Assembly: GCA_009617715.1 (NCBI GenBank)
Contig: VTFK01000248.1
Location: 744,001 to 808,000, forward strand
DNA: 64,000 nt
Origin: Plectrocnemia conspersa
Lineage: Eukaryota; Arthropoda; Insecta; Trichoptera; Polycentropodidae
Direction: 5' to 3'
The translations under genes and the position numbers were made by a program. Below, in pieces: positions 25,180 to 37,800 of the stretch. How positions within the stretch are numbered: position 1 is the stretch's first letter; each line of letters starts with the position of its first letter. The notes beneath the pieces were generated by a model. The model worked only from the letters and a program-made list of their open reading frames with translations, did no database searches and had not been told where the DNA came from.

Positions 25180-25530
25180 ATAAACAAAAAATGCATTATG
25201 ATATTTTATTAACATAAATTTAATTTGTAGCAGCTCCAGATTCTCAGTTAAGTAAACAGTTTTGAACAGTCTGTAAAATGCTTAATAGTTTAAATAAATA
25301 ATTTATGTATTTTTTATTACTATTTACCTTATTTTATATTTTTCATTTACTCTTGTTGACCAGAAAATGGTTCTGGACCAGTACTTAATTTAATGTGTAT
25401 TTTTCTGTAATTTTAATTTTGTGATAAACGTTTATTTACAAAAGCAGTAATTGCGCCGAATGGGAATTTTTGGCGTCATATTGTCAGACTCAAATTTCGT
25501 TGTTATGTACAAGTTTTTCAATTTTATAAG
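25180..25530 (+). repeat. Dispersed repeat, paired with 27330-27650
   Basis: Shares gtaattgcgccgaat, ggcgtcatat (as agcgtcatat), cagactcaaat and the preceding ttatttcat/ttattttatatttttcat run with the second copy, in the same orientation and order. Likely two copies of one AT-rich element, about 2.1 kb apart. Confidence 0.55.
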
Positions 25531-26439
25531 ACCCAAAATAATATTTCAGTTCATTCTGTTGTTGTTATTATATAATAATATAAAATATACATATAAACAA
25601 ACCAAAATGTTATTTAATTTAAATAAAAATGTCGAGCTACTTTTGAACCTCCCTGTATTATTTATATATTTTTTATTCAACCAAAGTTGCATCTCCATTT
25701 AAAAAATGAAAACCAATCCCCATAGCGTGTTAGCTAAAAGTATCCGTATTTTTCCGCAAATATTTTTTTATAGAAACGCGACCCAAATATTCGATTTCGC
25801 TCACGCATTCTGCATTCAAAGGGTTGCGAACGTGTGTTACGTGCCGCACCATACTTTCGCTTACTTTTTTGTTTTTGCTGTTTTTTTCCTTCTTCTTACG
25901 TAGTTGTTTTCCCCGTTGACCAAACGTTTGTGTACCACGTGCGTATATCTCACTCGAAAGATTTCCTCCGTTCCTTATTCACGAATGGGAAATAGTCCCT
26001 AAAGGAAACTGTCCGGTGTTGGTTTAGGATTAGTTTATTAGGTACTGAGGGATTTAATTATTCGTCTCGAGTCGTATGTATAATACATATGTTGAACGTC
26101 TTCATTTATTTTATGTGCGGCAATCTAATCAAATTAAAATTAATCACTCGACATTTCCTATATCAATAAACATGAATACAATAATTAAGCGCAAAATATA
26201 TAGCATTCAATGTTGCTATTATAATTGAATTTACATATCGGAATATCCATTAAACCTTATTTAACATACTGCAACATCATTATGTGATAGATCGATAATG
26301 AATGATACTGTTACACGATAATTTTGGCGAAGCGCCAAAGTTAACAATTAAAAATTAACATGAGATTTGTCGCATCGTACAACTGCATAATATAATAATA
26401 CATAGTTCGCTTAGAACCATTGCTTCAGGTCTGTAACAT

Positions 26440-26570
26440 ATCGCAGAACTCTAATTAATAGAATATGCTTGCTAGGTATGGAGTAACACATGTAATTCTA
26501 AACTTCAAGTCATTCAAAATAAAGCGATAAAAATAATATATGACTATTAATATTGTACATATTATTATAA
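26440..26570 (+). mobile_element. Degraded LINE fragment (thumb region)
   Basis: The + strand contains LQVIQNKAIKIIYDY, the conserved helix after the RT domain of jockey-type LINEs. A related fragment with NIAIEIIYKTPFQTNV lies at 27110-27240. Confidence 0.5.
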
Positions 26571-27109
26571 AAAAATAAAACATTGACATGATTAAAATAA
26601 CTATTCATAAAATTTAATATTTTATATCTTTAAAAACTGTCTCGTAATATTATGGCTTCATGCTTGTTATTTTTGATCCCTCAGTATATTTTCCTTAAAG
26701 CTCAACGCCAATTATTTTATTTTTTATATTCTTCGTATTTGTCTTTGATCGTATTTATTTATTAAACTTTGAACGTTATAAACATAAGTAATATGCTGCT
26801 TATTCGTTTTATGAATATTTTATTTATTAAAGGGCGAGCGTTACATACATGGGTATACATCTGAAAAAAAATAATTCAATAAAATATTTAAAATGTTCCT
26901 GTTTTAAATATTTTTATGTATGTTAAAGTCTAATATATTTTAAAGTACATATTCTAATTTTATTAAAAACAAATTTAATGCTGCCCACCACTATAAATTC
27001 TTACGGGACGCCACTGATCTGGACTCCGAACATATCGGAGAACAGGTCCAAAAGCTTGCTGCTATTAAACAGAAAAAGTGCACTATAAAATTTAACTATA
27101 TAAACAACT

Positions 27110-27240
27110 TATTAGACTGGTAAGAACATACGATTGCTAGGTGTAGAGTAACACCATTGTTAGTTTTTTGAATGCTTTGTCATTTAAAATATAGCAATAG
27201 AAATAATTTATAAAACACCTTTTCAAACTAACGTTATATT
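27110..27240 (+). mobile_element. Degraded LINE fragment (thumb region), second copy
   Basis: Reads NIAIEIIYKTPFQTNVIL after stops, parallel to the fragment at 26440-26570; both are preceded by a tgctaggt(g/a)t(a/g)gagtaaca phrase. Confidence 0.5.
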
Positions 27241-27329
27241 AGATTCTTAATACATAGAATTAAATAAAGAAACATTTTTCATACTCATAGACAACTAAAA
27301 ATGGTATTTTTGAGTAGTTTTGTTTATTT

Positions 27330-27650
27330 GTGAATGCTGCAAGAACATATATAAATAAACAAAAAATATTGTTTAAAATAGTTGTAGGTTCTAAGTGAAG
27401 TAAAAAAATTAAGTAGTCTTAAGCTAAGAAAGTTTTCACTTTATTTATATAATGTTTTTTTATTGATATTAATCTTATTTCATATTTTTTATTTTGTCTT
27501 ATTTACTAGAAAATGAACATACAACAGCAATTTGTACATAAGTTTGTAATAAACGCTTATAGAAAAAATATGTAATTGCGCCGAATTGGAAATTTTAGCG
27601 TCATATCGCTAGCCCATTTTCAGACTCAAATACCGTTGTTTTGCATAGGG
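27330..27650 (+). repeat. Dispersed repeat, second copy of 25180-25530
   Basis: See the shared phrases gtaattgcgccgaat and cagactcaaat. AT-rich and non-coding. Confidence 0.55.
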
Positions 27651-28079
27651 ACAAAAAAAATATTAGTTTTATTAACAAATTATTATATATTTATTAGCAA
27701 TTTATATTATATAATTTTCTTCTCACTGATTTTTTAAACATAAATATATTTTCGTATGCTTAGTAATATATGTATACAATACTTAACTCTCTTGGAATTG
27801 ACCTAAGCTCTGAAGTAAAAGTGGCCTTCATGAATAAATTTAGTTTGTAGCTCACATCCGATTTTATTGATGCCTTTTTGAAACATTAGTCTATATTTAT
27901 TGTTATGTTTATAAAACAATTTGCGCCAAAGTCGGCTATTTTTATTTTCATATTCGAAATGGGATTCCGCCGAGAATTGTCAGGAAAATAAATCACATTA
28001 ACATTGTTTCATGTTACCCGGAATATTTCCAAGTGACACCCGAGTAAATATTTTTTTTTTTCTCCTTGCGTATAAGCAT

Positions 28080-28660
28080 TTTATTGCGCTTCTTCAGTGT
28101 ATAGTTTTGATATAGCTACACGTCACACGTACGCTTCAGCAACAGCAAATAACGTTAACGCCCGTCGAAGCGTCAAACGTCAAATCGGTAATTAACGACT
28201 CGAAACCAAATTTTCCGCTGACGTCACGTGAAAATTCCATTTAACACCGCTGGCCATTTGCGTTCAGAGTTTCATCCGGGAAATTAAAAATCGTAAAAAA
28301 AGTCGAAACGAGTCGCCGGCGGGTTTAAACGTTAAATTTCTCCAAGTTTACGACGAAAGTTTAAACTGCACTAACTTGCGTTATTATGACGATTATGAAA
28401 CACACCACCTTTGACGCGGGTAAAGTTCGAGGCTTTTAAGCTGTGCTTTTGAAATGTACGAGAGGGATAATTTCTCACGTAGGATGAAATTGTTTGATTG
28501 CGAAATTACGCGCCAGCGAATTATTTCATTAGCCGGCACTGGAGCGTTTAATGGCGGTCTTCGGAACGCCTCCGGGGGCGGAGGCGCCGCTTGAGGAGAT
28601 TACGGACTTAATCTAATCACGGGGCGAATCAGTCAATGCCGCAGAGGTGATGAAACTATC
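28080..28660. promoter_or_regulatory. CpG-rich non-coding block, candidate enhancer or promoter
   Basis: One of the most CpG-dense stretches of the window without an ORF: cgctgacgtcacgtg (a CRE-like TGACGTCA overlapping an E-box CACGTG) near 28217-28231, and ctccgggggcggaggcgccg near 28570. It lies about 3.1 kb before ens exon 31753. Regulatory role inferred from composition only. Confidence 0.3.
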
Positions 28661-29589
28661 CGTTCTTAGTTATATCTATCCCTACTCTTGGGGTAGCGAT
28701 GCGTTCACTAAACATTTCCTGATCTAGGTCCAGTCCAAGGTCCATTCTTTTTAATTGTTTTTATGTTGATGATTTATTAGTGAGTAGTGTGGGAAATGAA
28801 TCTCTGTTTGTGTAGTCGTGCAAAATTTTTAATTAAAAAATGTTTCCAGCCTTGTTCATCCCTTGTTCAACAACACATATATTCGATGCAAAACCGAATA
28901 ATTATACAACGAACTCGTGGCGCCTATATTAAAATCACAGATCCCGGGGTTACTTTGTTATGCGGGCGCCGCATGTAAAATGGTAATGAGACGACCCCTA
29001 ATGGGGTCGTACGTCGCCTCTAATCCTTCTCCCTCGTCCTGACCTGGGAAAACTTAATATACCCCGAGCCCCGTGTTCGGAAATCGATTACCAAAAACGG
29101 CAACATCGTGATTGAGTAGTTATTTGCTTCAGCGCGGTTCATATGTGACAGTACAAGCCTTTGTTATTTGATAAAACTTTAATAAATTCGCGTCAGGTTT
29201 CATCAATTGCTGTTGTATCTCACGACAGCCCAGGTAGGAAGTCGAGTAGAACATCGGTTCGTGAATAGCGTCCCATTGTACGCGAATCGTAGATGCTAAA
29301 GGACGTCATTTGGTGGATCAGGTGGGGGCATTTACCCCACCCCTTAAATTTAGCTAGAAAAAAATGAAATTTTAAGAAAAGTTTAAATATCCTCCCTGAT
29401 TTTAAACCGGAAATTATCGAGCTATCCCTCAAAGAAAATCTAAAAAATAGTCTTGAATCATGATTCTCAATTTCTCGAATATTGAATAAAAAATGGAAAA
29501 AAAGTATTCGAATATATATATTTTTTTTTTCTGTTTTTATCAACATTTTTTATTTAACCAATTAGAACAAGATCGCCAACTTAGAAAGA

Positions 29590-30710
29590 TAAAAAAAAAA
29601 TACGTTAAACTTGAACTTTTAGTCATAACTTTTTAAGAGGTAATAAAACTTTTTAAATGCAATTTATTTAACAAAAAAAAATGTTTTTTACATTTTTCAA
29701 TATAATCGTAATAAAGCTTATTATATAATAAAAATAGTTATTGTGATTATTTCGTCTTAGTTTATCTGATTCGCCATCTTTATTTAAAATTCAAAAACTA
29801 TTTAAAATATAAAAAAATCGTAACTCCGTTAAAAACATTCGGATAAAAATATGGGTATTTTAAAATATAAATAAAATCTTGCACATATTTCTGCTAAGTT
29901 TGTTAGCTACCCTGATCCGCCATCTTTGATTTTCAAATACATAGAAATATTGAAATTAAAATTTAAGAAAAACGTTTAGAGGTAAAAACATTTATATAAT
30001 AAATGGAAATTAAAATATAAAAAAAGATAAAATAAATGCGTTTTTCTTACATTTTTTAGTGTTATCGTAATGATATTTAAAAAAAATATATATATATATA
30101 TATATATATAGTTTTTGAGCTAGTCTGATCCGCCATCTTTATTCAAAATGGCGACTAATCAAAACATAAAAAATATGAAATCTTGATAGAAAAAAGTAAA
30201 TAGTTAAAAAAATATTTTAAAATAATAATTAAATTTAAAAAAAAAAATTTTTTTTAAGATAGACGTAAATATCGAATTCGCCACTTTATTTCAAAATGGT
30301 GCCATAAAAAATTGTAAGTGTTTTAAAAACAATCTTAGAGAAAAAATAAAGAGCTAAAAATATAAATTAATTTATAATAAAAATAAAATAAAAGTATTTG
30401 AGGACACGATAACTGCCGTAGTTTTAATCATTATCGACATGAAACTTGTTCTGAAAATAGCTCTTGTATATTTCTAGTTATCTGCTTTATATTCAAAAAT
30501 GTAAAGAGGTAAAAATATTTAAATAAATAAATAATAGAAAATAGTAAAGTGGTCAAAAATGTTGTATAGTAAATAATAAAATAATATTAAAATTAATTTT
30601 TACAATTTTTTATATATAGAAATTAACCTAATTCTTGTGTTTTTTTTAGTAATGTAGGACCCAACGGTTTTAACGCTTTGGAACTCTGTTAATGGACATC
30701 CATGCGGATA
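29590..30710. repeat. Relative of the 9.4-11.2 kb element interior
   Basis: Shares tgaggacacgataactgccg, ttaatcattatcgacatgaa, the repeated tctgatccgccatcttta / caaaatggcgact modules (29765, 29922, 30125, 30278) and the final caacggttttaacgctttgg. Inverted ends were not found here. A 25-bp (AT)n run sits at 30086-30110. Confidence 0.65.
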
Positions 30711-31200
30711 GGCATAACAGATTTTTAATTATTAAATTTTCCGTTGTAACCTGTCAATGCATAGTAGTGTTAAAAAATTAAAACATACTAAACCAAAAAG
30801 TAGGAAAATATTTATTTATAAAATTTGCAATAAATACAACATAAAATAATCATAAATTAATAATAACATAAATACTTATGGAAAAAAACGTCAAATTAAT
30901 TTATGTGAATAAATTAACGTACTACTGAAAGGGTTCAAAAAAGTTAAAATTGTTCTATAATATGCAGGTATTAAAATAAGTTAAAAATAAAAAAATAAAA
31001 TTAATACAGAATAATTCTTACCGGGTGGAATATTTTATTTTCGGAATACGTGTACTAACAAATTAACAAATGTGTATAAATTAACTCACTACTAAAAGGT
31101 TCAAAAATTAAAATTATTCTATAAAAGATATTAAAATAATATAAAAATAAATAAATTGTGCGAGAAAATATTACTGCGACGCTTTTGGTTAGATGTACAG

Positions 31201-31365
31201 CAGGCGCGTTCGGTGAGATACTTTTCCTTTCGTTCGCTCGCGTGTTAAGTGACGAGTGTGAGTGAAAGATAAGGGCGTGCGGAACGCACGCCCTTATCTC
31301 TCACTCACTCTCGTCACTTAACACGCGAGCGAACGAAAGGAAAAGTATCTCACCGAACGCGCCTG
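31201..31365. repeat. 165-bp near-perfect palindrome (81-bp arms, 3-nt centre)
   Basis: Left arm 31201-31281 and right arm 31285-31365 are reverse complements at 79 of 81 positions, separated by gaa. Both arms contain cgctcgcgtgttaagtgacg and end in caggcgcgttcggtgagata. Half of a related unit occurs at 24786-24850 inside another element. A hairpin of this size is probably a foldback or inverted-duplication transposon derivative. Confidence 0.92.
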
Positions 31366-31752
31366 ATATACAGTGAATTTTGATTCTGTTTTGAAGCTTT
31401 TTATCAGCATTAAATGATTGTGTGGTCAGTGAATAAATTTGTGATAGCAAAGGTCCTAAAATTTAACCCTAAACTGTGGATGTTTTGGTGGCGGATTGAG
31501 TAGTAAATGAATAGACTGGTAACTGGTAATAAGTAAGATATGGATATATTATCTTATGTAAAAGATAGTCAATGATAATCTTTGGAAGGATTTTAAAGGA
31601 TTGTTTCCTGGTAAAATGCTTTTATCTGAGTATTTCAATATGATAATATGCTACGGCGCCGTTCAGAAATCGATTACCTTAATTATGTTTACACATCGCT
31701 CGTTTAATTTTGCAAATTATGTTTCTCTACAGTTTGCTTATTGTTGTTTCAG

Positions 31753-31812
31753 CGGGCGCGGCACCAGTGGAGGCCAACCATCGACAGAGCAGACCGACGT
31801 CCACGACCAGAG
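31753..31812 (+). CDS. ens: ens exon 2: basic N-terminal segment
   Basis: A 60-bp exon that follows a strong acceptor (ttgttgtttcag) and precedes gtatac. It reads GAAPVEANHRQSRPTSTTR with one base left over (phase 1 to phase 1). That base joins the CA opening exon 40361 to give Ala, continuing TTR-ARDASGS without a break. The Ser/Thr/Arg-rich composition suits the flexible N-terminus of MAP7 proteins. The frame is also open upstream of the acceptor to an ATG at 31719-31721, giving a hydrophobic stretch MFLYSLLIVVS. This could be a start for an unspliced first exon, but the strong acceptor makes splicing more likely. Confidence 0.72.
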
Positions 31813-34800
31813 GTATACAAACATACACACTAACAATAAAAAGACACGACAAATACGTCGAATTTACGAGCGGCGAATAAACTTTCTTATTCGCTAATGA
31901 TCTCGCATAAATCAAACTTTGCTCGCACACACACAACAGTCTGTCGGATCTGCAGCGCGTTATTTTCAATTTATTTCATCGCGAATTTTTACACGCCACT
32001 TTGAATTAAAATATTAATTATGTAAATGACCGTAATTTATATACGCACACGATTGTAATAATAAAAAACAACGGTCGTGTTCGAATGGGCGCGAAAACGC
32101 AATTTTCACGCTTCGCTCAGCACTCGATGTCTTTTCTGTCTGCATAGTCCACATTGTGTAATGAGGAGATTGATAATTTAATGGGTGTTCGATTCTTTCT
32201 TGGAGCGTCACTAATCTAATGCCATTGTAGCGGACTTGAATAATAATAAAACAATCGGTTCGATGTGATCAGACAGACGTTTATAAAAATGAGTCTTAGA
32301 CGTGCCCTTGGGGAATGATAATTAATTTATAAATATATAAACTAAGCTAATGAATATTAAATAATAAAATTAGATTCTCAAGTTCAGTATATTTTAAATG
32401 TAAGGTGCTTTAAAAATAATACTTGTATCACATTAAATAGTAATTAATCAGTTTTGGTAATATAATGGTGTATTTTTTTTTTGCATTTCAAGAACATTTT
32501 GTAGTATTTTTTCAACCTTTATTAATTCGATTAATCTAACTCATTAATTATTTTGTTTGTCGGGCAACTCATTACAAATAAAAATATTTTCGCAAGCACG
32601 TCAGCCGGAATTTGCATTGCACGCGAAAAAACGCGGCGCTTTCGCGTGACTCCCCATACTTTTAACCGATCCCACCCTCGAAAGGTTAACTTTTGCTCTT
32701 CATTTCAACCATTGTTCCCTTGGCTTATATATTAATGCTTCGGACTTTCATTCGCGGCATCCGCATTACCATATTTTAATTCCGCAAATAAAAACATTTT
32801 CAAATCATTGTTTGTTCTCGTAACCACTATAATAAATTGACAGGTAGAAATGGCTTATAAATCAGAAATGAGCACATATTATTCAGAGGTAGAAAAAATG
32901 GGAATTGTCGCTTGGACCCTATGCGATTTACGCCCTTCGATTTTAAACGTCAGCCGGTCAAATTACGCGAGAAGTTTTCCTGAAAAAAAAATATATATAG
33001 GGAGAGTCTTCCTCTCCTTGGTGTGATTTATCCTCGCCTTTTATTTTAATCGTCTCTCGATATAAAGGGGCCGCCGACAAAAGAGGGTCAGCCGCCATAA
33101 GCTTATTTTCAGAGGCCACAAAGCCGCGCCTGACTTCTCGCTTTAAAATTGCTGAAAAGACCCTCTCTCTATTCGCACGCTCCTTGATGTAGTATGCGAC
33201 GACCTTTCGGCTGAATATTTTTGAGAGCTTTATGCCTGAGAACGTGGACGACGCCGATAACGTCGAAAAATACCTATATTTGTGTTAATGTCGTGTCTGA
33301 GAGTTTATGTTTGAATATATCTAAAACAGCCTCTTATTATATATGTATTGTATATTGGTGTAGTGTTTTTCATTTGCTCCATACAACCTTTTCCGGATAA
33401 GCCAGTTTCATATTTTTCACTGTAAAAATATATGCATTACATTATTAATAAATACTAAAATTAGTTCAGTGAAAATATACAAAAGTATGCAGAAATGAAC
33501 CGAAGGAGTGTGACTTTCCAGTAAGATTATTTTCTAAACATATATATAGAGAAACATAGGCGGTGGAGATGAAATAGCAGGTCTTGGAAGTCATAGAGTC
33601 TTCGCTGGGGTGTCGAGTTGTATTATTGTCGGCTATGATTTCGTAGAGCGGCTGGGATCGTCTCTCTAGCTCTGTGATTAAATGTCACGTGTTTTATAAT
33701 GCCGGTTTGAATCACAGATGAGGATGTTTGCAGGCCAATTGCATCGCATAAATGTTATAATAATTATATAATATCATAAATGTTATAATAATTAATAGGG
33801 ATTTTAATGTTTTTATATATAGTTTTTATGCATTATTTATCAGTAGATTCTACCGCCGATTTGATTTAAATGTGAATCGGCGGTGATGCTCCAGCCATAG
33901 TCACGAATTTTCAAGAACTAAAAAAAGTTCCTAAAAATTCGTGACCATGGTTAGAGCATCACAACCGAAATATTGAACAATAAGTTCTAATAGCGATGAA
34001 TCCTGAAATAATAATACTTGTGAACCTGTAAAATAAAAATATATACATACATATATAAGTTCTTTTATAAAAATAAAAAAATAAATTTTCATATAAGTAT
34101 CATTATTTTATAAAATTTATCTATGCAACTTTTGTATATGTCGTGTTTGAGTGACAAATTGAAAAATCTTAATAAGCGATTTTTATATACCTATTTATTT
34201 ATGATATATAAACGATATACTTCAGTCAAATTTTATAATTAATTCAATATGTACATACATATTACATATGTACATATGTCAAGAAATTTCGACTTTAGAA
34301 ATCAAGGCCTACTGGTGGTTCATAATCTGTCCCTATCTACCAGTATCACGACTCCTCTTTTCATGTATGCGACTTACGCGAATCGCGTGTCGTTAGATTT
34401 TCACAAAAATAATTTCAACAATAAAAAAAATAAAAATATTTAAAAACTATTTTTGATAATTAATAATTTGATCAAAAACGAATGAACGAGGGTGGGTTAA
34501 AAATATTATTACCCGGCCTTTTATAATCTCTTGCGACTTTTACATAATATATGTTTTTGTGACATTCTTCGCCACTTTCAAAACGACTTCCTGGTATTAT
34601 TTTTTTAATTTCTCAAGAGAATATCGCTTGGAGCTAAATCTGAGCTATAAGATGGATGAGAAATTTCTTTGAAACCGAGGTCTTTCAGCTGTCGCATTTT
34701 CATGAATTAAAAGCAAAATTTCCCGTCGCTTTTATATAATTTATTTTTAGAAAAAATGTAATAATGAGTCATAACATTGAAGCAAATAATATAATAAATG

Positions 34801-37800
34801 AAATCCATTAGAATCTCAAAAACTTTAATGATGATTTATGCTTTCGTTTTATTGATTAATTTTTGATCCTAAATGACAATTGATTATGTTTTGTGTGTGT
34901 TACATTTTTATAAATACATATTTGAAAATATTAATTATTTCTATAAATCTGTTACTATCCAAAGCAGAGCTTCTCTGTTGACACGGTATCGTCGATTCTC
35001 TAGAATACAAAGTGGCACAGATTTCCTTAAGGATCCCTTAGAGGTTGTTGCAGAGGTTGTCTTATGTATCCAACTATTGGCATAGATTCTCTCTGTGGTG
35101 CACATTTTATGAGATTTAATTGAAATATGCATCGATGAGTTATCCCTTATCTCGCTGCACCTGGAATTCAAATATATGTTTGTTCGTCGTGGCACATGTG
35201 ATCGCTACAATGTCCTCAAAAACATTTGAGATCTATGCAAATATATCTAGCACTAATCTTTCTGTCGTGTATTTGATATTAGGAATAAATTTATTAAAAC
35301 GACTAAATTACGCGTTTTCGTTGTTATAAGTAGTTAGAATATGTGTACGAATCAATTTTGCCCACCCTGGAGAAATCTGAAATGACGTCTCTATATACTA
35401 AACATCGTATATGTTTTATAGAAATCTTATCAAAAATCATTTTTCTTGCGGCTGGGCATCGGCAATAACGCAGCGAATGTTGGCTTTTAAGTTGTCCATC
35501 GTTTCTGGTTTATCGGCGTAGATTAGCGTCTTTATATATCTCCACAGAAAATAATCCAAAGGTGTTAAATCACACGATTATGGAGGTCAATACGCGAAAT
35601 TATGCGCTCATTGAATGTTGCCTTCAATAAATTGATTGCGACGCGCTCTGTGTTACATTTTGCGCCGTCTTGTTGAAACCAAAGCTGATCCACATTAATA
35701 CCATTCAATTGGAGAACGAAAAAGTCAGTAATCATGGATATAAAGGCGCTCTCCATTGACTGTTACGTTTTGGCCGGCAATATTTTTTAAGAAATATGGA
35801 CCATTGATTCCACCAGTCCATAAAGCACACCTAACAGCGACTTTTTGTGGATGTAACGGCGTCTCAATAGTGGCTTGTGGATTTTCTTCACTCCGAATGC
35901 GGCGATTTTGCTTGTTGACGTAGCCATTTAACCAAAAATGAGCCTCATCGTTGAACAAAATTTAATGGTGAAAATGAGGATCAAGAGCAATCTCGTTTTT
36001 GACCCATTCACTGAACGTACGACGCATACGATGGTCAAGCGGCTTATTCGGTGCGCACTGTACGACATCTCTGCGGATGCGTGGTGCGAAAACGATCCAT
36101 GGTTATTCGAATTACTTACTCGGGTGGACGTTTTCTAAAATAAATTTGCATAATTCGTTATCGTTGTTCTGGCGTAAGACTATTCATTCTGAAATGGCAA
36201 GCCAAATTGAGCGCAAATCAGCTGTCGCTGGAAAAAGTGTTCCCAATTCGAAAAACAAACCTCTAAAATATACCTACACAACAAATTTTCTCTCGTTCTT
36301 AATGAGACTGAACACATAATTATGAACGGAAATTTTGATTATTGATAGATCTCAAATATCTGTCGTAACTCACGAAATTATATTGATATGGCATTGTGGT
36401 TCGTTTATATACATTTAGATCTGATATAAAGTCGTCTCAGCGGCGCTGGATATTCTATGCTTCCTCCGTTGAAACTTTTCCGAAGTTTCAATGCGAAAAC
36501 TTTCGACTCTTTGACCAGCTGTTTCTAAACGTTATCGGCCTCGTGATAAACGACGTTCGGTGCAACCACTCGCTCGATAAACTGATATATATACAACCCT
36601 CAATTTAATTTATTTTTTCATAAATAAATTGATCCGATTAAAATTCGTTTCGTGCTTTCAATCTACTTGTTCAGAGTTTTAAATTCGTTTCACTTTCAAA
36701 TCGAGTTTGAAACTGATACACGCGAACCATTTTTATACTGATTTTTTTTAACGTGAAGAGTGCTTCTGACAGTTTGACGCATTACGTCGCTCTTTTTTCG
36801 TATAGCGTTTTTTGCCCCGAGGGTTCGATCAATTCGGAACTGGGTGACATCCCTTAGCTGCCTAACTATATGCAAACGAGGGATGCCGCTTGTACGCGCT
36901 AAGTCGACAAATCTTCGCTCAAAGTTCTCAAAGGGTGTTTCTTGTTTACGGCCAACTTGAGCCGCATTGTCGCGCTCGAATGGGCCAATTGTGAACTCGT
37001 TGTGAACGAATACGGGGATGGGCCTCGTTTTGTTATGAATTCAATTCAATTTTCGAGGCGGCGAAAGCGCGACGGCGATTTGAACCGTCAGTCTGACGTG
37101 AAAGTTAACGGGTTAAACGCGACGGATCTAATTGACGGATTAAATTTTACGCGCGCACGCGCCGTTTGACAAATCACGTGGCGTTTTGCGTAATCTAATT
37201 GTTTGGACGTGTCGGGGTTTCGGTGTGATTGTGTTTAACGATGCTTTCTAATGATCGACGAGTGCTTAAAATTTGATGTTGAATTATTCTGATTGAAATA
37301 CAAGTGTCGTGGGTGATGCATGCTATAGAAGCTACGCTTCCACAGCTTCTTTAGACGTATATTGCTTTCTATATGCTGCCTAGGGCATCCAAATACCCGT
37401 CAAAATTCATTACAAAGTTCTTTGGTATTTTTTCATAAAATAACCGGGTACTTTTTGTCCCTTATTATATACTGACACAGAGTTATAAGTTATATTATAA
37501 ACGTATAATATAAAGTAAAATATTTGCTTTTCGTTTTTTGCTTAAATATATAGAAATAAAAAAAAATTTGAATTAAAAATTAAAATCAATGTATAATTGG
37601 TAATATGTTATTTAAACGTAATATCCATGAACACACATAAATAGTAATACATATGTTAAAATTAACAATAGAATTTTAATAAAATAAATTTGCTTATCAT
37701 AAAAACACATAAAACGGCTCACCCGTCCCAATATATTATTGACAGCAAAAATGTGTTTCTACTATGATACAAAGAATTAACAGAAACTTTATGAAGTGCG

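Noticed and set aside
26960..27022. Possible hAT end (inverted cagtggcgtcccgtaagaat)
   Set aside because: One short end only, no partner or target duplication found.
29220..29546. 108-codon - ORF
   Set aside because: Phe/Ile/Lys-rich low-complexity translation at the edge of a dispersed repeat; no domain.
33640..33720. Second tRNA/SINE-like stretch (ccggtttgaatcac)
   Set aside because: Only a degraded B box; cannot be separated from chance.
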